From positions 2,566,550 to 2,630,549 of the forward strand of contig JAGMVK010000009.1 in assembly GCA_020747065.1 (NCBI GenBank): a stretch of DNA of 64,000 nucleotides, read 5' to 3'. Every line of letters starts with the position of its first letter. Position 1 is the first letter of the stretch. Positions 21,466 to 32,943 of this stretch are shown one piece after another. The position numbers were made by a program, and so were the translations under genes. The DNA is from Cadophora sp. MPI-SDFR-AT-0126. Its lineage: Eukaryota; Ascomycota; Leotiomycetes; Helotiales; Ploettnerulaceae. The notes beneath the pieces were generated by a model, which was given only the letters and a program-made list of their open reading frames with translations, was not told the origin of the DNA and ran no database searches.

Positions 21466-22606
21466 ATGAAAGCTGCCCAGTGGGATCCAGTATGTCTGCA
21501 AGCAGTCCCCCAGAGTGAAAAGAAAGAAGAAGAAGAAAGAAAAAAAAACTAACACCGAAGGAAAAGAGGCAGAAGAGGATAGTGGTGAACGATGTTCCCA
21601 CTCCAGAGCCAGGAGAGAACCAATTTCTCGTCAAGATGGCATCAGCCTCATTATGCCATTCCGACATAATGGCAATGGAAGCTCCTCACACCGAACCTGT
21701 AACTCTCGGCCACGAGGGAGTAGGACACGTGACGAAACTACACCCCAGTGCCGTGGGTAAAGGTTTTAAGGAAGGCGATGCTGTGGGATTTCTCTACATC
21801 ATAGGATGCTGTTTTGAGTGCGATGGATGTCAGGTACATAATTTGTCGTGTTCAAGTGGGACGCCCCTTCTTCAAGGTTTCACAACGGACGGCTTCTTTG
21901 CCGAATATGCGCTGGTTGATTACCACAATGCGGTTATATTGCCCGAGACCTTGGATATCAAAAAGTCAGCACCGCTTTTCTGCGCTGGAATTACTGGTGA
22001 GAAAATTTCTCATACTTGCAATAGCATCTGCTGACCATGAAAGCATTTCATTCGGTGGAATCGTGCGAACTGAAGCCTGGAGATTGGCTTGGAGTAGTTG
22101 GCTGTGGAGGTCTCGGGCAGCTAGCTATTCAGTATGCCAAAGCTATGGGTTTCCAGGTTGTGGGGCTTGATGTAAACGATGATATACTCGCCAACTGCAA
22201 AACACAAGGGGCCGATGCAGTGTTCAACTCAATGACAAATAAAGGTTATGTCAAAGAGCTACTCGACTTGACGGGAGGTGGCGTCAAGGCTGCAGCAGTC
22301 TTCAGCAATGCAGATGCTGCTTACGCTGGAGCTCCACAAATCATCAAGCTTGGGGGGATCCTTATGGTTGTCGGACTTCCTCACAATCCTTTGCAGATTT
22401 CGAGTATGGATCTTGCTCTCGGAAAATATAGAATCAAGTCGGAAAGTACGGGTATTCCACAGAGAATGGGGAGGGCAATTGAATTCACAGCGAAGAACCG
22501 TATACAACCTGAAGTTGATATCAGATCAGGGCTCGGGGAGGTTCAGAGTATGGTTGATGCCATGAAGAGTGGGAGAAGCACCATGCGCATGGCTGTTGTA
22601 TTCTAG
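21466..22606 (+). CDS. Zinc-dependent alcohol dehydrogenase
   Basis: Medium-chain (GroES-like) dehydrogenase of 336 aa. Exons 21466-21489, 21573-21996, 22044-22606 (1011 nt). The first coding exon is only 24 nt (MKAAQWDP), joined to KRIVVNDVPTPEPGENQ. Catalytic zinc ligands appear in LCHSD and GHEGVGHV; structural zinc cysteines in CCFECDGCQVHNLSC; the Rossmann motif is VVGCGGLGQLAIQYAKAMG. This pattern matches the fungal ADH1-like class. It is convergent with the AtuA gene, 150 bp apart. Likely role: reversible oxidation of a primary or secondary alcohol released from an ester or lactone. Confidence 0.91.
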
Positions 22607-22756
22607 CAAGTAACATCAAAGAGTCTCGCCAATTCAACTATAGTTCTCTAATTCCTATGCCTGCGTTGACAAATTCATGGGGATCAAGCTACTTCTTTCC
22701 TGTTCGAATGAAAAAATCCCTACAATATTTATTTAAATGTGACTAAGAAGTCCGAC

Positions 22757-24695
22757 TCAAATCCGGCCCCGCCTCAAGAACGAGTTTGGAATATCCACAT
22801 ACTTCGCCCTCAAATACTCACACAAATTCTTACCCAAGCCATCATACGTACTCGTCGCATTATAACTTCTATCCAAATGATCATGCAGCAAAAAATGCAC
22901 TGCCTTGATCCCAGGAATCTCGAACCTTTCCACCAATTTCCCGTTGTATTCTGGACCAAGCAATTGAATGATTTTCTCAACCGTCAACACAGACCGTAAC
23001 CAATCCCATTCATCATCATATCGCACGAAGAATCCAACATTGGCATCCGAAGCCTTATCCCCCGAACGACCCAAGACTCGCCATCCCATTGGTCCCCTTG
23101 TCGTCGGGCCAAAGCTCGAAAGCGAAACAGGGTCCTTGGTCTCGTACGACCATTGACGAGTAGTATATAATTCCATACTTGGAGAGGGCGGAACATCAAT
23201 CTTCTTGCCTGCCCACAAGAGATTGACTTGATGATTGACTTCTTGTTGTGGAAGCAACGCAGCCCAATATTCGTAGAATTCCTTTCCCGCTGACTGCCGA
23301 ATGTCATTCTCAATAGTGGCCCCAGGACAACTCTGCAGGAAATTCTCCAAACACCATCGATTGAACCCCGGGACCTCTATAGTGTCTTTAACCACCAGGG
23401 ATCTGTCTTTTGTCTGAGCGAAAACGCGGAAGTCAACAGTGGCGACATCTTGGTTTCGGGGATCCTCAGGACAGTATCCATTGAGCGTGAATTTCAGACA
23501 TGAGAATCTATCCACGTTTTCCCCCATTGAAGCTCGGACTTGGCGTTCTGTCCATTCTGCTTTTTGCTCGAGGTCCAGCCCAACGAGGAGGAAGTGGAAT
23601 TCAGCTTGGTAGCCACCGGATGCAGTGATTCCGACTTTTGTGGTCGTTGGCGGTGGTTTTCCTTTGACGCCCGTAACGAGGACGCGGTCCTTGCCTTCTT
23701 GTCTCATGTTGATTCCCTCAAGGACTGCCACGACGTCAGATCCAAAGTATTGGGGACCTTGGATCTCATAGAGGAGCTGCGAAGCTACCGTTCCAACTGA
23801 GATTTCTCCTCCAGTGTCGGGCTCTTTGACAAGTGCACAACTGCCGTCCGCGAAAACTTCAGCAATAGGGAAGCCTACGTTTTCGCAACCGTCGAATAGC
23901 TCTTTGAAGCCAGAATAGTACCCACCACAGACGTAGGACGAACACTCAATCAAGTGACCAGCGATCAATGACCCGGCAAGTTGATTGAAGTCCGTATTTC
24001 TGTCCCATCCGTGCCACCACATAGCCGCCCCAATCGTCGGCGCAGCATCAGCTACACGGCCACAAATGACAATATCAGCACCTTGGATGAAAGCTTCTGC
24101 GATGCCAGCTCCGCCAAGATAACACCTGCCATCACTCTGATCAGCAAATTCCATTATGAACGTGAAACGGGGCTTACTGAGCAGCAACGGGTTCAAACCC
24201 CCAATCCTTGATCTCCCCGCCAAAGCAAATATTTGCAAACTTCTCTCCCTCCTTTAATAAGCGATTCACCACATCCAACACCTCGTCCCCTTGGATCCAC
24301 GCCACTTTCAGCCGTCCCTGAAGCCCCAATTCGCGAATTTTCGCCTGCACAGTGCTCGCCAACATTTCCGTGTCGCTCGCTCCCGCATTGACAGCCAGCT
24401 TGATCCCCTTTTCTGCCAGCAATGGCAACGCAGGAGTGAGATTTGCCATGAAGGAGGGGTCGTAGAGGCCGGTTCGATTATCGCTGCCCCCCTTGGCGAG
24501 AATTGCAGATTTCGCAGCGCCGTGCCAGGACATGGTGCATTCGGACATCCAGTCGCCGACTATCACATCGACGTCGCAACCCGCGAGGGAGTGGATTGCT
24601 CGCTGACGGTCTGTGAAACCCCCTGAGGCGCCCGCGATGCGGAGGGCGCGTTTGCGAGAAGATGTGTCATTGGTATGGCCGTTTGTTGCTGCCAT
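22757..24695 (-). CDS. AtuA-like protein (acyclic terpene utilisation family, DUF1446)
   Basis: Protein of 628 aa from two exons, 24695-24178 and 24125-22757 (1887 nt). The N-terminal AtuA core shows RIAGASGGFTDRQRA, VDVIVGDWMSECTMSW, KLAVNAGASDTEMLA, FANICFGGEIKDWGFEPVAAQ, YLGGAGIAEAFIQGADIVICGRVADAA and GHLIECSSYVCGGYYSGF. The C-terminal part after about residue 490 corresponds to the AtuA ferredoxin-like domain, with RSGDKASDANVGFFVR. AtuA is required in bacterial citronellol/geraniol degradation, but its biochemical activity is unsettled; fungal homologues are usually unnamed. Its presence among CoA ligase and acyl-CoA dehydrogenase genes supports breakdown of a branched, possibly isoprenoid acyl-CoA. 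Confidence 0.87.
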
Positions 24696-25355
24696 TGTGA
24701 ATCAAGCAATCAACGCACAGAATTAATATGGAAATAAAAATTGGCAGTATGAAGCACAGAGAAAGATGAAAAGTTCGCAAACAACGATTCGAACCCCGGG
24801 TTTAGATCCTGCGCAGGTAATCAGGGTACCAATAAGGCGTAGGCCTGTCTCGTCTCGTCTTGTTCTTAGCTTGCCAGCAAGCGGGAGGATCCGGTTCCTT
24901 CGTAGTCCTGAACTGCTTGCTCTCCCGAATACAGTACGCCTTAGTTGCGACCACACCCCCCTTCCCGTCTCTCATTCTCCAGGGCTTCTCCAGTGACCGG
25001 AGAAGCAAAACCGAGACGCACTAAAATGGTACTGCCTGATTCGGTCCGCTCACAGGGGAGGCGGGCTACGACTCGGGAGCTTGTCACAGGATCGGACGCC
25101 AAAGTTCAAGCCATGGGTAGTGCTGCGGGGTATTTCACAGGATTGGACGCCAAAGTTCGAGCCATGCGAAGAGCGGGGTAGCCTACAATGGTACTACCTG
25201 AATCACTCTGGTCATACGGAGGTAGATAATGTGGGCTTTGACTCAGGTTCAACACAATCATGGAAGCATGGTTGGTTGCACGCAAGGACTCCAACTAGGA
25301 TTTGGCTGCAAGCAGTAGAAATGTTTCTGTAGCGCTACGTTTATATAATGGAAAC
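24696..25355. repeat. Spacer with imperfect tandem duplication
   Basis: Contains two direct copies of an approximately 55-bp unit, 'TCACAGGATCGGACGCCAAA...' at about 25085-25130 and 'TCACAGGATTGGACGCCAAA...' at about 25136-25180. Flanking similarity of 'AATGGTACTGCCTGATTC' (25024) to 'AATGGTACTACCTGAATC' (25188) suggests a larger nested duplication. No coding frame is supported. Confidence 0.5.
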
Positions 25356-26493
25356 TCACATTTTCCCACGAACTTCACTCTCTGAAGCCACGAAGTCAAA
25401 GCCCCTTTTCAGGTTGCGATTATACGCCACGATTGGTTCAGTGAGATGTTTCGAGGGGAAGGCCCAAAACCAGTGAGGATATCCCGGATACTCATCGTAG
25501 ATATTTGGCACGCTTTCAGAGAGTTAGTGATGCGACCTTCTTGTGCGGTATGAGTGACTTGCCCTGCATCATCCAAAGCACGCCTCAATAATCTCCCGTC
25601 ATCTCTCAGAGTATCCTGTCCTGCAACAGCAAGATAGACCCTTGGGATATCCTTTAATCTCTTGTGAAGAAGAGGGGAGACATAGGGGTCGTCTCCTTGC
25701 CCTCCATATGCATCTGTATTGTCAGATTTCGTGCGCTGAGGCTCCGGTCTTTAACTCACCTAAGAAACTCTTCATGGCGCTTTTCGTGTTAATCGTATGC
25801 TCTGCGTGCTCTTCATAGCTTGTATACGATCCCCGCCACTTTTCTGGCACAGAATCGGGCGCAACGGTAACGGGGACAACAGAAACCACGCCCCGTAATG
25901 TTTGCCCCCTCCCCTCATCAATAACCTTCAAAGCAACACTCAGCGCCAGATTGCCTCCAGCACTTGTCCCAAACGTCAGTGCAGCGCCGGGCGCCGTATT
26001 CAGCATCGTAGCGTTCTCAATTGCCCAGTCATAAGCAAAAATGCAGTCATCAAACGGAGCAGGATATGGGTATTGTGGTGCAAGTCGATAATCCACTGAC
26101 ACTATGACAACGCCTGCATCTCGACATACCGTCCGCACTTGTATATCTTCCCCTTCTAGATCGCCCAGGGCCCATCCTCCTCCGTGGTAGAATATACAAA
26201 CAGGCTTCTCACCCTCGTAGCATTGAGGGGTGTAGATACGGACTTTCAGTCCTGGCCTGATTGTGAGGTCCTTAGTAGTGACGCTTTGATCGGGAGTAGG
26301 AAAAGTGAGCGTTGATGCAAGAGTTACGCCAACTTTTTCGTATCCGGCGAGTATTTCGGATATAGAGCCATGTAAGAGAAGACGCCCCCCTACTTCTTCT
26401 TCGAACTGTGGAGCTAGTCACTAATTATGTTCAACTTCTCAAACCGGTACGCACCTCAAGCCATGGCTTTGCAAATCCTTCGTTATCAGACAT
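25356..26493 (-). CDS. Alpha/beta-hydrolase fold-3 esterase
   Basis: Serine esterase of 330 aa in the HSL/arylacetamide-deacetylase-like group. Exons 26493-26455, 26405-25760, 25713-25563, 25512-25356 (993 nt). Motifs: oxyanion-hole HGGGWALGD, DYRLAPQYPYPAPFDD, nucleophile elbow GTSAGGN (consensus GDSAGG, Thr in place of Asp), DPYVSPLLH, catalytic Asp region DTLRDDG and catalytic His in GYPHWFWAFP. The third intron (25513-25562) keeps frame only with a GC donor (G|GCAAGT). Start codon is 349 bp from the acyl-CoA dehydrogenase start, divergent. Likely role: hydrolysis of the ester or lactone made by a Baeyer-Villiger enzyme. Confidence 0.88.
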
Positions 26494-26842
26494 GCTTGCA
26501 CGGAATTCGACAATTTCCTAAGGAGTGAGTCTTGTACCTGTCAGAAACAGGTGTTAAAATGAAAGTTTTCTGTTCAGTCAATATTAACTTTGGGTACTTC
26601 ACGTCGATATGGCTGATTAGTGGACCTGCGGGTAAAGGTAACCGCCCTGCTTGATTAGTGCTTCTGGAGGGACGCAGGCTTTCGCGTCCCTGCAGCTCAA
26701 GTCTAACTTCTACTCAGCCCAAGCCTGCAAGGACATAGCCGAATACCGACCTCGACGAAGTCAACAATCCCAAAATTAATACTCATCTCTGCCCTCTTTT
26801 TTTTTCACCTTTTGCTATCACGCATTCAATCGCATATTCAAA
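26494..26842. promoter_or_regulatory. Divergent promoter, hydrolase / acyl-CoA dehydrogenase, with inverted repeat
   Basis: Shared upstream region. It holds a perfect 8-bp inverted repeat, AGGGACGC at 26668-26675 and GCGTCCCT at 26684-26691, separated by 8 bp. Symmetric GC-rich sites of this type can be binding sites for fungal zinc-cluster proteins, but CGG spacing is not classical. A long T run at about 26797-26807 precedes the dehydrogenase start. Confidence 0.45.
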
Positions 26843-28256
26843 ATGTTCGAACTAGACCACCCTGCATTTCACCGCATTCCCCCATGGGTGAAAGCAAAAC
26901 TATCGCCGGTTGCAATTGAGAAGATCCAAAAGGTTTACGACTTTGTGGAGACAGAATGCATACCAGCAGAGCCGATCATGAAAGCACAAATTGCGGAAAT
27001 AGGGAAGAGGTGGACCACTCAGCCTCTCATGCATGAATTGCGAGAGAAGGCGAAGATTGCGGGGTTATTTAACCTTTTTCTCCCGAAGCATTTTAAGGAG
27101 AGCCCTGGGCTCACTAATTTGGAGTACGCTTGTTGTTGCGAGCTCATGGGCAGGGTGTATTGGGCTCAACAGGTGAGTTCCAAACCAAGCCTCGTGTGAT
27201 CTAAGCTGAAGAAGAACTCAGACAATGAACTGCCACGCACCTGAGACGGGGAATATCGAGCTATTGGCAAAATACTGCTCCCCGGAGCAGAAAACCAAAT
27301 GGCTCCAACCGCTACTTGATGGCACGGCGTCCTCAGCGTATTCCATGACAGAGCCAGATCGTGCTTCCTCCGACGCAACCCAAATTGGATGTCGTATTAC
27401 TCGTAAAGGCAACGAATACGTTATCAACGGCCGCAAACTTTATGGTAATTGCATGTGGAACTCGGAAAACAAGTTCTTCATCCTGATGGGATGCTCTGAT
27501 CCTACAAATCCAAATAAATGGGCTCGCCACTCTACCGTCATTGTCCCAACCAACACACCCGGAATCACTCAGGTGCGAAATATGACGATCATGGGGTATG
27601 ATTATGCCCCAGAAGGCCACGGAGAATATCTCTATGAGAACGTCTGTATTCCCGTTGAGAATATCATTCTGGGCGAGGGGCGGGCTTTTGAGATTGCTCA
27701 GGGAAGATTAGGTCCGGGGAGAATCCACCATTGCATGCGTCTTATAGGGCAATGCGAGCGTGCATACGAGCTGGCTCTCATCCGTTGTATAGACCCGCGG
27801 AAAATGCCTCGAGGAAAGCTTATCGGCGAGTTCGACTCTACTATCGAGCGGATTGCTCAAATGAGACTAGAGATAGACCAAGCTCGTCTCGTAGTCTTGA
27901 ATGCTGCGGACACGATGGATATTCATGGGAATAAGGCAGGAAGATATGCCATTGCCCAGAGCAAAATTTTGATTCCGAATATGGCGACTAGGGTTATCGA
28001 TGAGTGCATGCAGCTATATGGTGGGCAGGGACTGACTCAGCACACACCTTTGCCAGAGATGTGGACGTATGCCCGATTTGTGAGAATTGCAGATGGGCCT
28101 GATAGCGCGCATCGGCATCAGGTTGGAAGGGATGAGTTGAAGACTGCAGAGAAGTATGCGGAGAGAAATAGAGAGTATCAGAAAAGGTACAAGGCATTGG
28201 CGGAGAAGAAAAGACTGAAGTATGAGATCTTTTGGGGGACTACTCCTAAGATATAA
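26843..28256 (+). CDS. Acyl-CoA dehydrogenase (ACAD10/11-like domain)
   Basis: FAD-dependent acyl-CoA dehydrogenase of 454 aa. Exons 26843-27172 and 27222-28256 (1365 nt). Motifs: NCHAPETGNIELLAKYCSPEQKTKWLQPLLDG, AYSMTEPDRASSDATQI (flavin/substrate loop), LGPGRIHHCMRLIGQCERAYE, and MQLYGGQGLTQHTPLPEMWTYARFVRIADGP near the C-terminus, in the style of the ACAD10/ACAD11 dehydrogenase domain. No kinase or hydrolase domain is fused. No PTS1 (ends PKI). It would introduce the alpha,beta double bond in the acyl-CoA made by the cluster ligase. Two reading-frame exons join cleanly with phase 0. Confidence 0.92.
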
Positions 28257-28509
28257 AGTAAAATATTTCCTTTTTGTAGCAAATTGTAAATAAGCAAGAT
28301 TCCTGAGAGGTTGAATTTCTAGCTTTTTGAAATGTTTAATTCTTTTCTCCACGTTGTAGGCATGACATGACAGCAGTTACACTACTTAGCCTCGACAGGG
28401 TTTCAACTTGAGATTCCCAGGTGCTTATAGCGTTTAACAAAGTTGTTCAGATACTGGCAAAGGTGCTGAACTACCCACACCTAATAGAAATTAAAAAGTG
28501 CAAAAGTCA

Positions 28510-29838
28510 TCATGGAATAATCTTCGCCTTCCGAAACCGGTCAAAAGCTTTCCACCAAGCACCCTTGGCATCCGTTTCCTGCTTCTGGGAACCCCATGCC
28601 TCGTGCATCTTGCTCATATCCAAGTTCCGATCAAAATCCAGCATCGTCATAATGAAGTACTGAAACCCCCCGAAACTGCGTTCATTCCCAACTCTGCCCG
28701 TTTGTAAGCCCTTCTCTTGCTCCAACTTCCTCCATTCCGTCAAGTGATCTTCGATATATTTTCCCGGCTGCGGTCCAGAACCACCAGAAGGAGGCGGAGT
28801 CCCTTTCAGCCCAAAGTATTCGCAGATCACAGGCCATTTCTTCGACCAAGAACTGGGGATCGCGTTATCGGCCGCATTGTACCTCTGGCGATGAGAGATT
28901 TCCGGATGCAAGCTTGCGTAGATTGCGAAACGGGCGACAATGTCTTGACCCGAGTCGTTGCTTTTGTTCAGCCAGCTCTTTTCGGTTCCGGGGAAGTCGC
29001 ATATGGCACCTTTCCCTTCGATGGCGGCGTAGAGTGAAAGATACGTTGCCAGTGTTTGAGCAAGGCAGTAGATGTTGTTATTGGGTACGAATCCGACGAC
29101 CATGTCGGGAGTAACTTCGCAGTATTTCCAGCGTTTCCCTTGGGAAGCAGCGGCCAGGTGGTCGACTTGGGCGTAGTAGAAATTTTGAGAAGCATAAGGC
29201 TCAGGGAGGCGGGGCATGGATTCCACAAGTGGTGGAGTGTAGGGCATGTCTTTGATAAGGTGTACCCCATATGCCTTCATATCGTTAGTGAGTTGACCGG
29301 AAATATTCCGTTACAAGGGAATTGACCTTGGTGCCTGTTGGTAGCACGACAAACCCAAGGTTCGGAGAGAGATTTTCAACCGCTGTGACAGCGCGGTCGA
29401 GGAGTTTGACATTAATGGCGCACTCTTTGTCAGAATCTAGATCCATGATATAAGCTGACCTTTTTGTCAGTATAGCTTGAGCTTGTTTAGGGAAGTAAAT
29501 ATACCGAAAAAATAGACATGTGTCACTGTGTCAATGCCCTTGATCTTTCTCTTCATCTCTGCTTCCAAACCTTCTTGTCCTCCATCGGTCAGCAAGTCCA
29601 AACCACTTACGACTTGTAACTTATTGGAGTCTGGCCATAGTGCTGCTTCTCGACTTAGAGGACGGTTTGTGAGAGCTGTTACCGCCGAAAAGCTGGTTTC
29701 ATCTGGGTATCCTTCAATGAGGGCATTGGTGACAGCCCACCCAGTGATACCGCTAGCACCTCAAGAAGTGTTCAGTTATGTGGATTGTCCCACTGGCTGC
29801 AAGTGCTTACCAAAAATGAGAGCGTGGTTTCCAGACAT
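28510..29838 (-). CDS. PRISE-type NAD(P)H reductase (extended SDR, 5-beta-reductase-like)
   Basis: Extended SDR of 391 aa resembling plant progesterone 5-beta-reductase/iridoid synthase (PRISE) and fungal sirQ-like proteins. Exons 29838-29811, 29759-29505, 29454-29327, 29274-28510 (1176 nt). The Rossmann motif GASGITGWAV is formed across intron 1 after a first exon of only 28 nt. THVYFFAYIMD, the LPTGTKAYGVHL segment, the catalytic-Tyr motif NFYYAQ (NFYYxxED in plants) and WSKKWPVICEYFGLKGTPP are typical. These enzymes reduce enones by 1,4-addition. Divergent from monooxygenase 2 (846 bp) and convergent with the acyl-CoA dehydrogenase. Likely role: reduction of an enone before ring oxidation. 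Confidence 0.86.
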
Positions 29839-30684
29839 TGTGTGATTCTATAATACCTGATGGTCTTCGTTCACGATACAATGAATGGCCTTCGAAGAAT
29901 GCAAAGAATGTATTCATCACACAACATAGCCTGTTCCTCGAGGCTGAAATACTGCCATCAGTCCACTAAGCAACAACTTGCCCAACAAACACCTTGATCC
30001 ATGCATGGGCTTGGTTTCACCAGTATTCCGTCCATAGCCATGTGAGACTTCTGGAGAACCTTTCCCGGAGACCGCACATGCACGCATTTTAGGGAGAGCA
30101 CAGATGTGCAGATTCTAGGTGTGTGACTCGAGCCAGGGACGGCATAAACTAGGCGTGGTCTGACTTTTGGCGTTCAACACTAGACAGTGGATACGAGACG
30201 CCCATCAGCAGGCATTCCCCGTTGCGACATAGGTCTTCAATCATGAATCATTCAACGCTGTCGATGCCTGTTCTTCAGAGTCAGAAGGCGGGGAAAGGGC
30301 TCCTGGGCTGATGCGCTACTGCAGGAGCTCCCCGGGTCCAAACTTGTTGGCTCCGTTTGGCGGGTCGCTGGAACCGGCGCAACTCGCAGAACTGGTTCCC
30401 TAATAAAAAAAATCTCGTGGAGAGTGCAGTGTCTATGCTCATTGACAGAGTTCTGAAACGGCTTGCCCTTCGGGGAATAGCTTGGAGTAGTACTCCAGAT
30501 CCCTACCCCCAATACCGATCCCGAGTGACCCAAGCGGCAGCTGGGAGTAGTTTCCCGCGCAAGTCATGTAGGTTTCTTTTGATTGTTTCTCCTATCCGTT
30601 TTCTTTTTCTTCAAATCTTTGGGCCCTTTTCTTTCCCTTTCTCTTTCAACTCTTGCCCCAAGTTTGAAGATTCGGCCATTCACA

Positions 30685-32566
30685 ATGGCAGACTCTTTGA
30701 TTCACCAAGCCACATCATGCGACCTTCAGGCTACATACCGTCTAGGCCAGCCAATCCATTCCGAACGACACGTGAATATTGTTTGCATAGGAGCTGGCGC
30801 ATCTGGCTTGTTGCTGGCATACAAGCTGCAAAAGCACCTCCAGAACTTTTCTTTGACGGTGTATGAGAAGAACCCAGAGGTTTCTGGAACTTGGTTTGAA
30901 AATAGATATCCAGGGTCGGTAGCTTTGAAACTAAAAGTGTGATGCCGTCACTGACCCTTCCCAGATGTGCATGCGACGTGCCAGCTCACAATTATACTTG
31001 GAGCTTCGAGCCCAAACTTGATTGGTCCGCAGTGTATGCAAGTAGCAAGGAGATCTTCGAATATTTTGACTCTTTCGCAACGAAATATCATCTCAAGCAA
31101 TACATCAAGACAGAGCACCAGGTCGTAGGCGCAACATGGGATTCTGGACGTGGAGGCTACGACGTCAAGATCAGAGATATTCGGGCGGGTCAAGAAATCA
31201 GTCACTTCTGCGATATCTTGATCAATGCGTCGGGTATCCTGAATAATTGGAGATGGCCGGCAATTCCTGGACTAGATAAATACGAGGGCACGTTACTCCA
31301 CACAGCGAATTGGGATGATAGCGTGAATCTCGCCGGGAAGCACGTTGGCCTAATCGGAAATGGGTAAGTTGGTGAAGGCAATCTACAAGTGACGTATTGA
31401 CAAACTTCAGGTCATCAGGAATCCAAGTCCTTCCCAAGATCCAACCCATTGCTAGCCATGTTACAACCTTCATCCGAGAACCTACATGGGTGTCACCAGT
31501 TCAAGGACTAGAGCAACATATCTACTCTGAAGAGGAGCGCAGGGATTTTCAGCAGAAATCCGGGGTCCTCACTGAGTATCGCAAGAACATTGAGCGTGGC
31601 CTTAACGGTCAGTTTGGTATTTTTCTGAAGAATTCAAAGCCCAATACAGATACCCGCGATTACTTCCTTTCCCAGATGAGAGAGAAACTGCAGAACAAAT
31701 ATCTTGAGGAGCGCCTCATACCGAACTGGTCTGTCGGTTGCCGTCGATTGACCCCTGGCGTTGGATATCTCGAAAGTCTAGGAAAGGAAAACGTTACAGT
31801 GGTGTATGGCGAGATCAATTCAGTGACTGAAAGAGGTTGCAAATCAGACAACGGCAACGAATATCCAGTTGACATCCTCATCTGCGCTACTGGTTTCGAC
31901 ACCACATTCAAGCCCCGATTCCCACTTATCGGACCTATTGGCACAAATCTACAAGACGAGTGGAAAGAAGAAGCACAATCCTATCTCGGAATTGCGGCAC
32001 CTGGGTTCCCAAACTACTTGATCTTTCTTGGTCCCAACTCGCCAATTGGGAATGGACCGGTGTTGTGTGCCGTTGAGGCCCAAGCAGATTACATGCTCAG
32101 ACTCATCGACCGATACCAGACACATAACATCAAGTCATTCGCTCCAACTGGAGAAGCGGTCTCCGATTTCATTGCCCACAAAGATAATTTCATGACACAG
32201 TCTGTTTGGGCCGATCCATGCAGATCGTGGTACAAGAATCGTCCAGACGGTCCGGTCACCGCTCTTTGGCCAGGCAGTTCGCTGCATTACATTGAGGCTT
32301 TGATGGAATTGCGGATCGAAGACTGGGAAGTGAAGTACACTGGGAACAGATTCGCGTGGCTAGGAAACGGATACAGTCAGACCGAACTGGACCCTACTGC
32401 TGACTGGGGATATTATATCAGGGAGAAGGATGATGGTGCACCTCTTAGCAGGGCGGGAAAAAGGAAGTTATTGACTAAGAGTGGGACTATGACTGCTTCG
32501 GCTGGTGTAAATTTCACAGGGAAGCGAGATGACGAAGTGTTTGTTGGGGAGGGGCCGAACTTGTAG
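30685..32566 (+). CDS. Baeyer-Villiger-type FAD monooxygenase 2
   Basis: Flavoprotein of 594 aa. Exons 30685-30914, 30965-31363, 31411-32566 (1785 nt). Motifs: FAD site CIGAGASGLL, SGTWFENRYPGCACDVPAHNY spliced across intron 1, fingerprint-like YEGTLLHTANWD (Tyr in the usual Phe position), NADPH site LIGNGSSGIQVLP joined across intron 2, LICATGFDTTFKP, and C-terminal LWPGSSLHYIEALMELRIEDWEVKY. An upstream in-frame extension to 30583 lacks support; ATG at 30685 matches the family start. Related to monooxygenase 1 in the same cluster but clearly diverged, so the two probably act on different ketones or at different steps. Confidence 0.9.
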
Positions 32567-32943
32567 ACCTGGGGCTGGTTGCTAGGCGTTTCATAATCTT
32601 CATATCCTTCAAAGTTTCTGGATCTTCCAACTAGAGCATCTCTCAAATACTGTCTTCGATTGGCGCTCTCCGGAAATGTAATAACCTCGGTGGTCAGTTG
32701 CAAGAATCGGGCGTTTTAATCCCTCGCCATGAATTCGCATAACCCTCAATAGACCTAGACATTTTTCTCTCAAAGCAAGCTAAAAGTGTTTATGCTAGCT
32801 ATATCTCAGTTACGATGTCTCTGAAAAGTTTACATGTTTCGTTGTGTGTTCCGGCTTTTTGAACTCCCAGATACAACTTCGACGAACCACATCACTTCAA
32901 ATAATATAATTCCTCGTCAATAACTATGTTATCTTTGCAATTT

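Noticed and set aside
24760..24830. Possible tRNA on the minus strand (text GGGGTTCGAATCG resembling a B box)
   Set aside because: The arms beside the T-loop do not pair and no A box or acceptor stem is present at the right distance.
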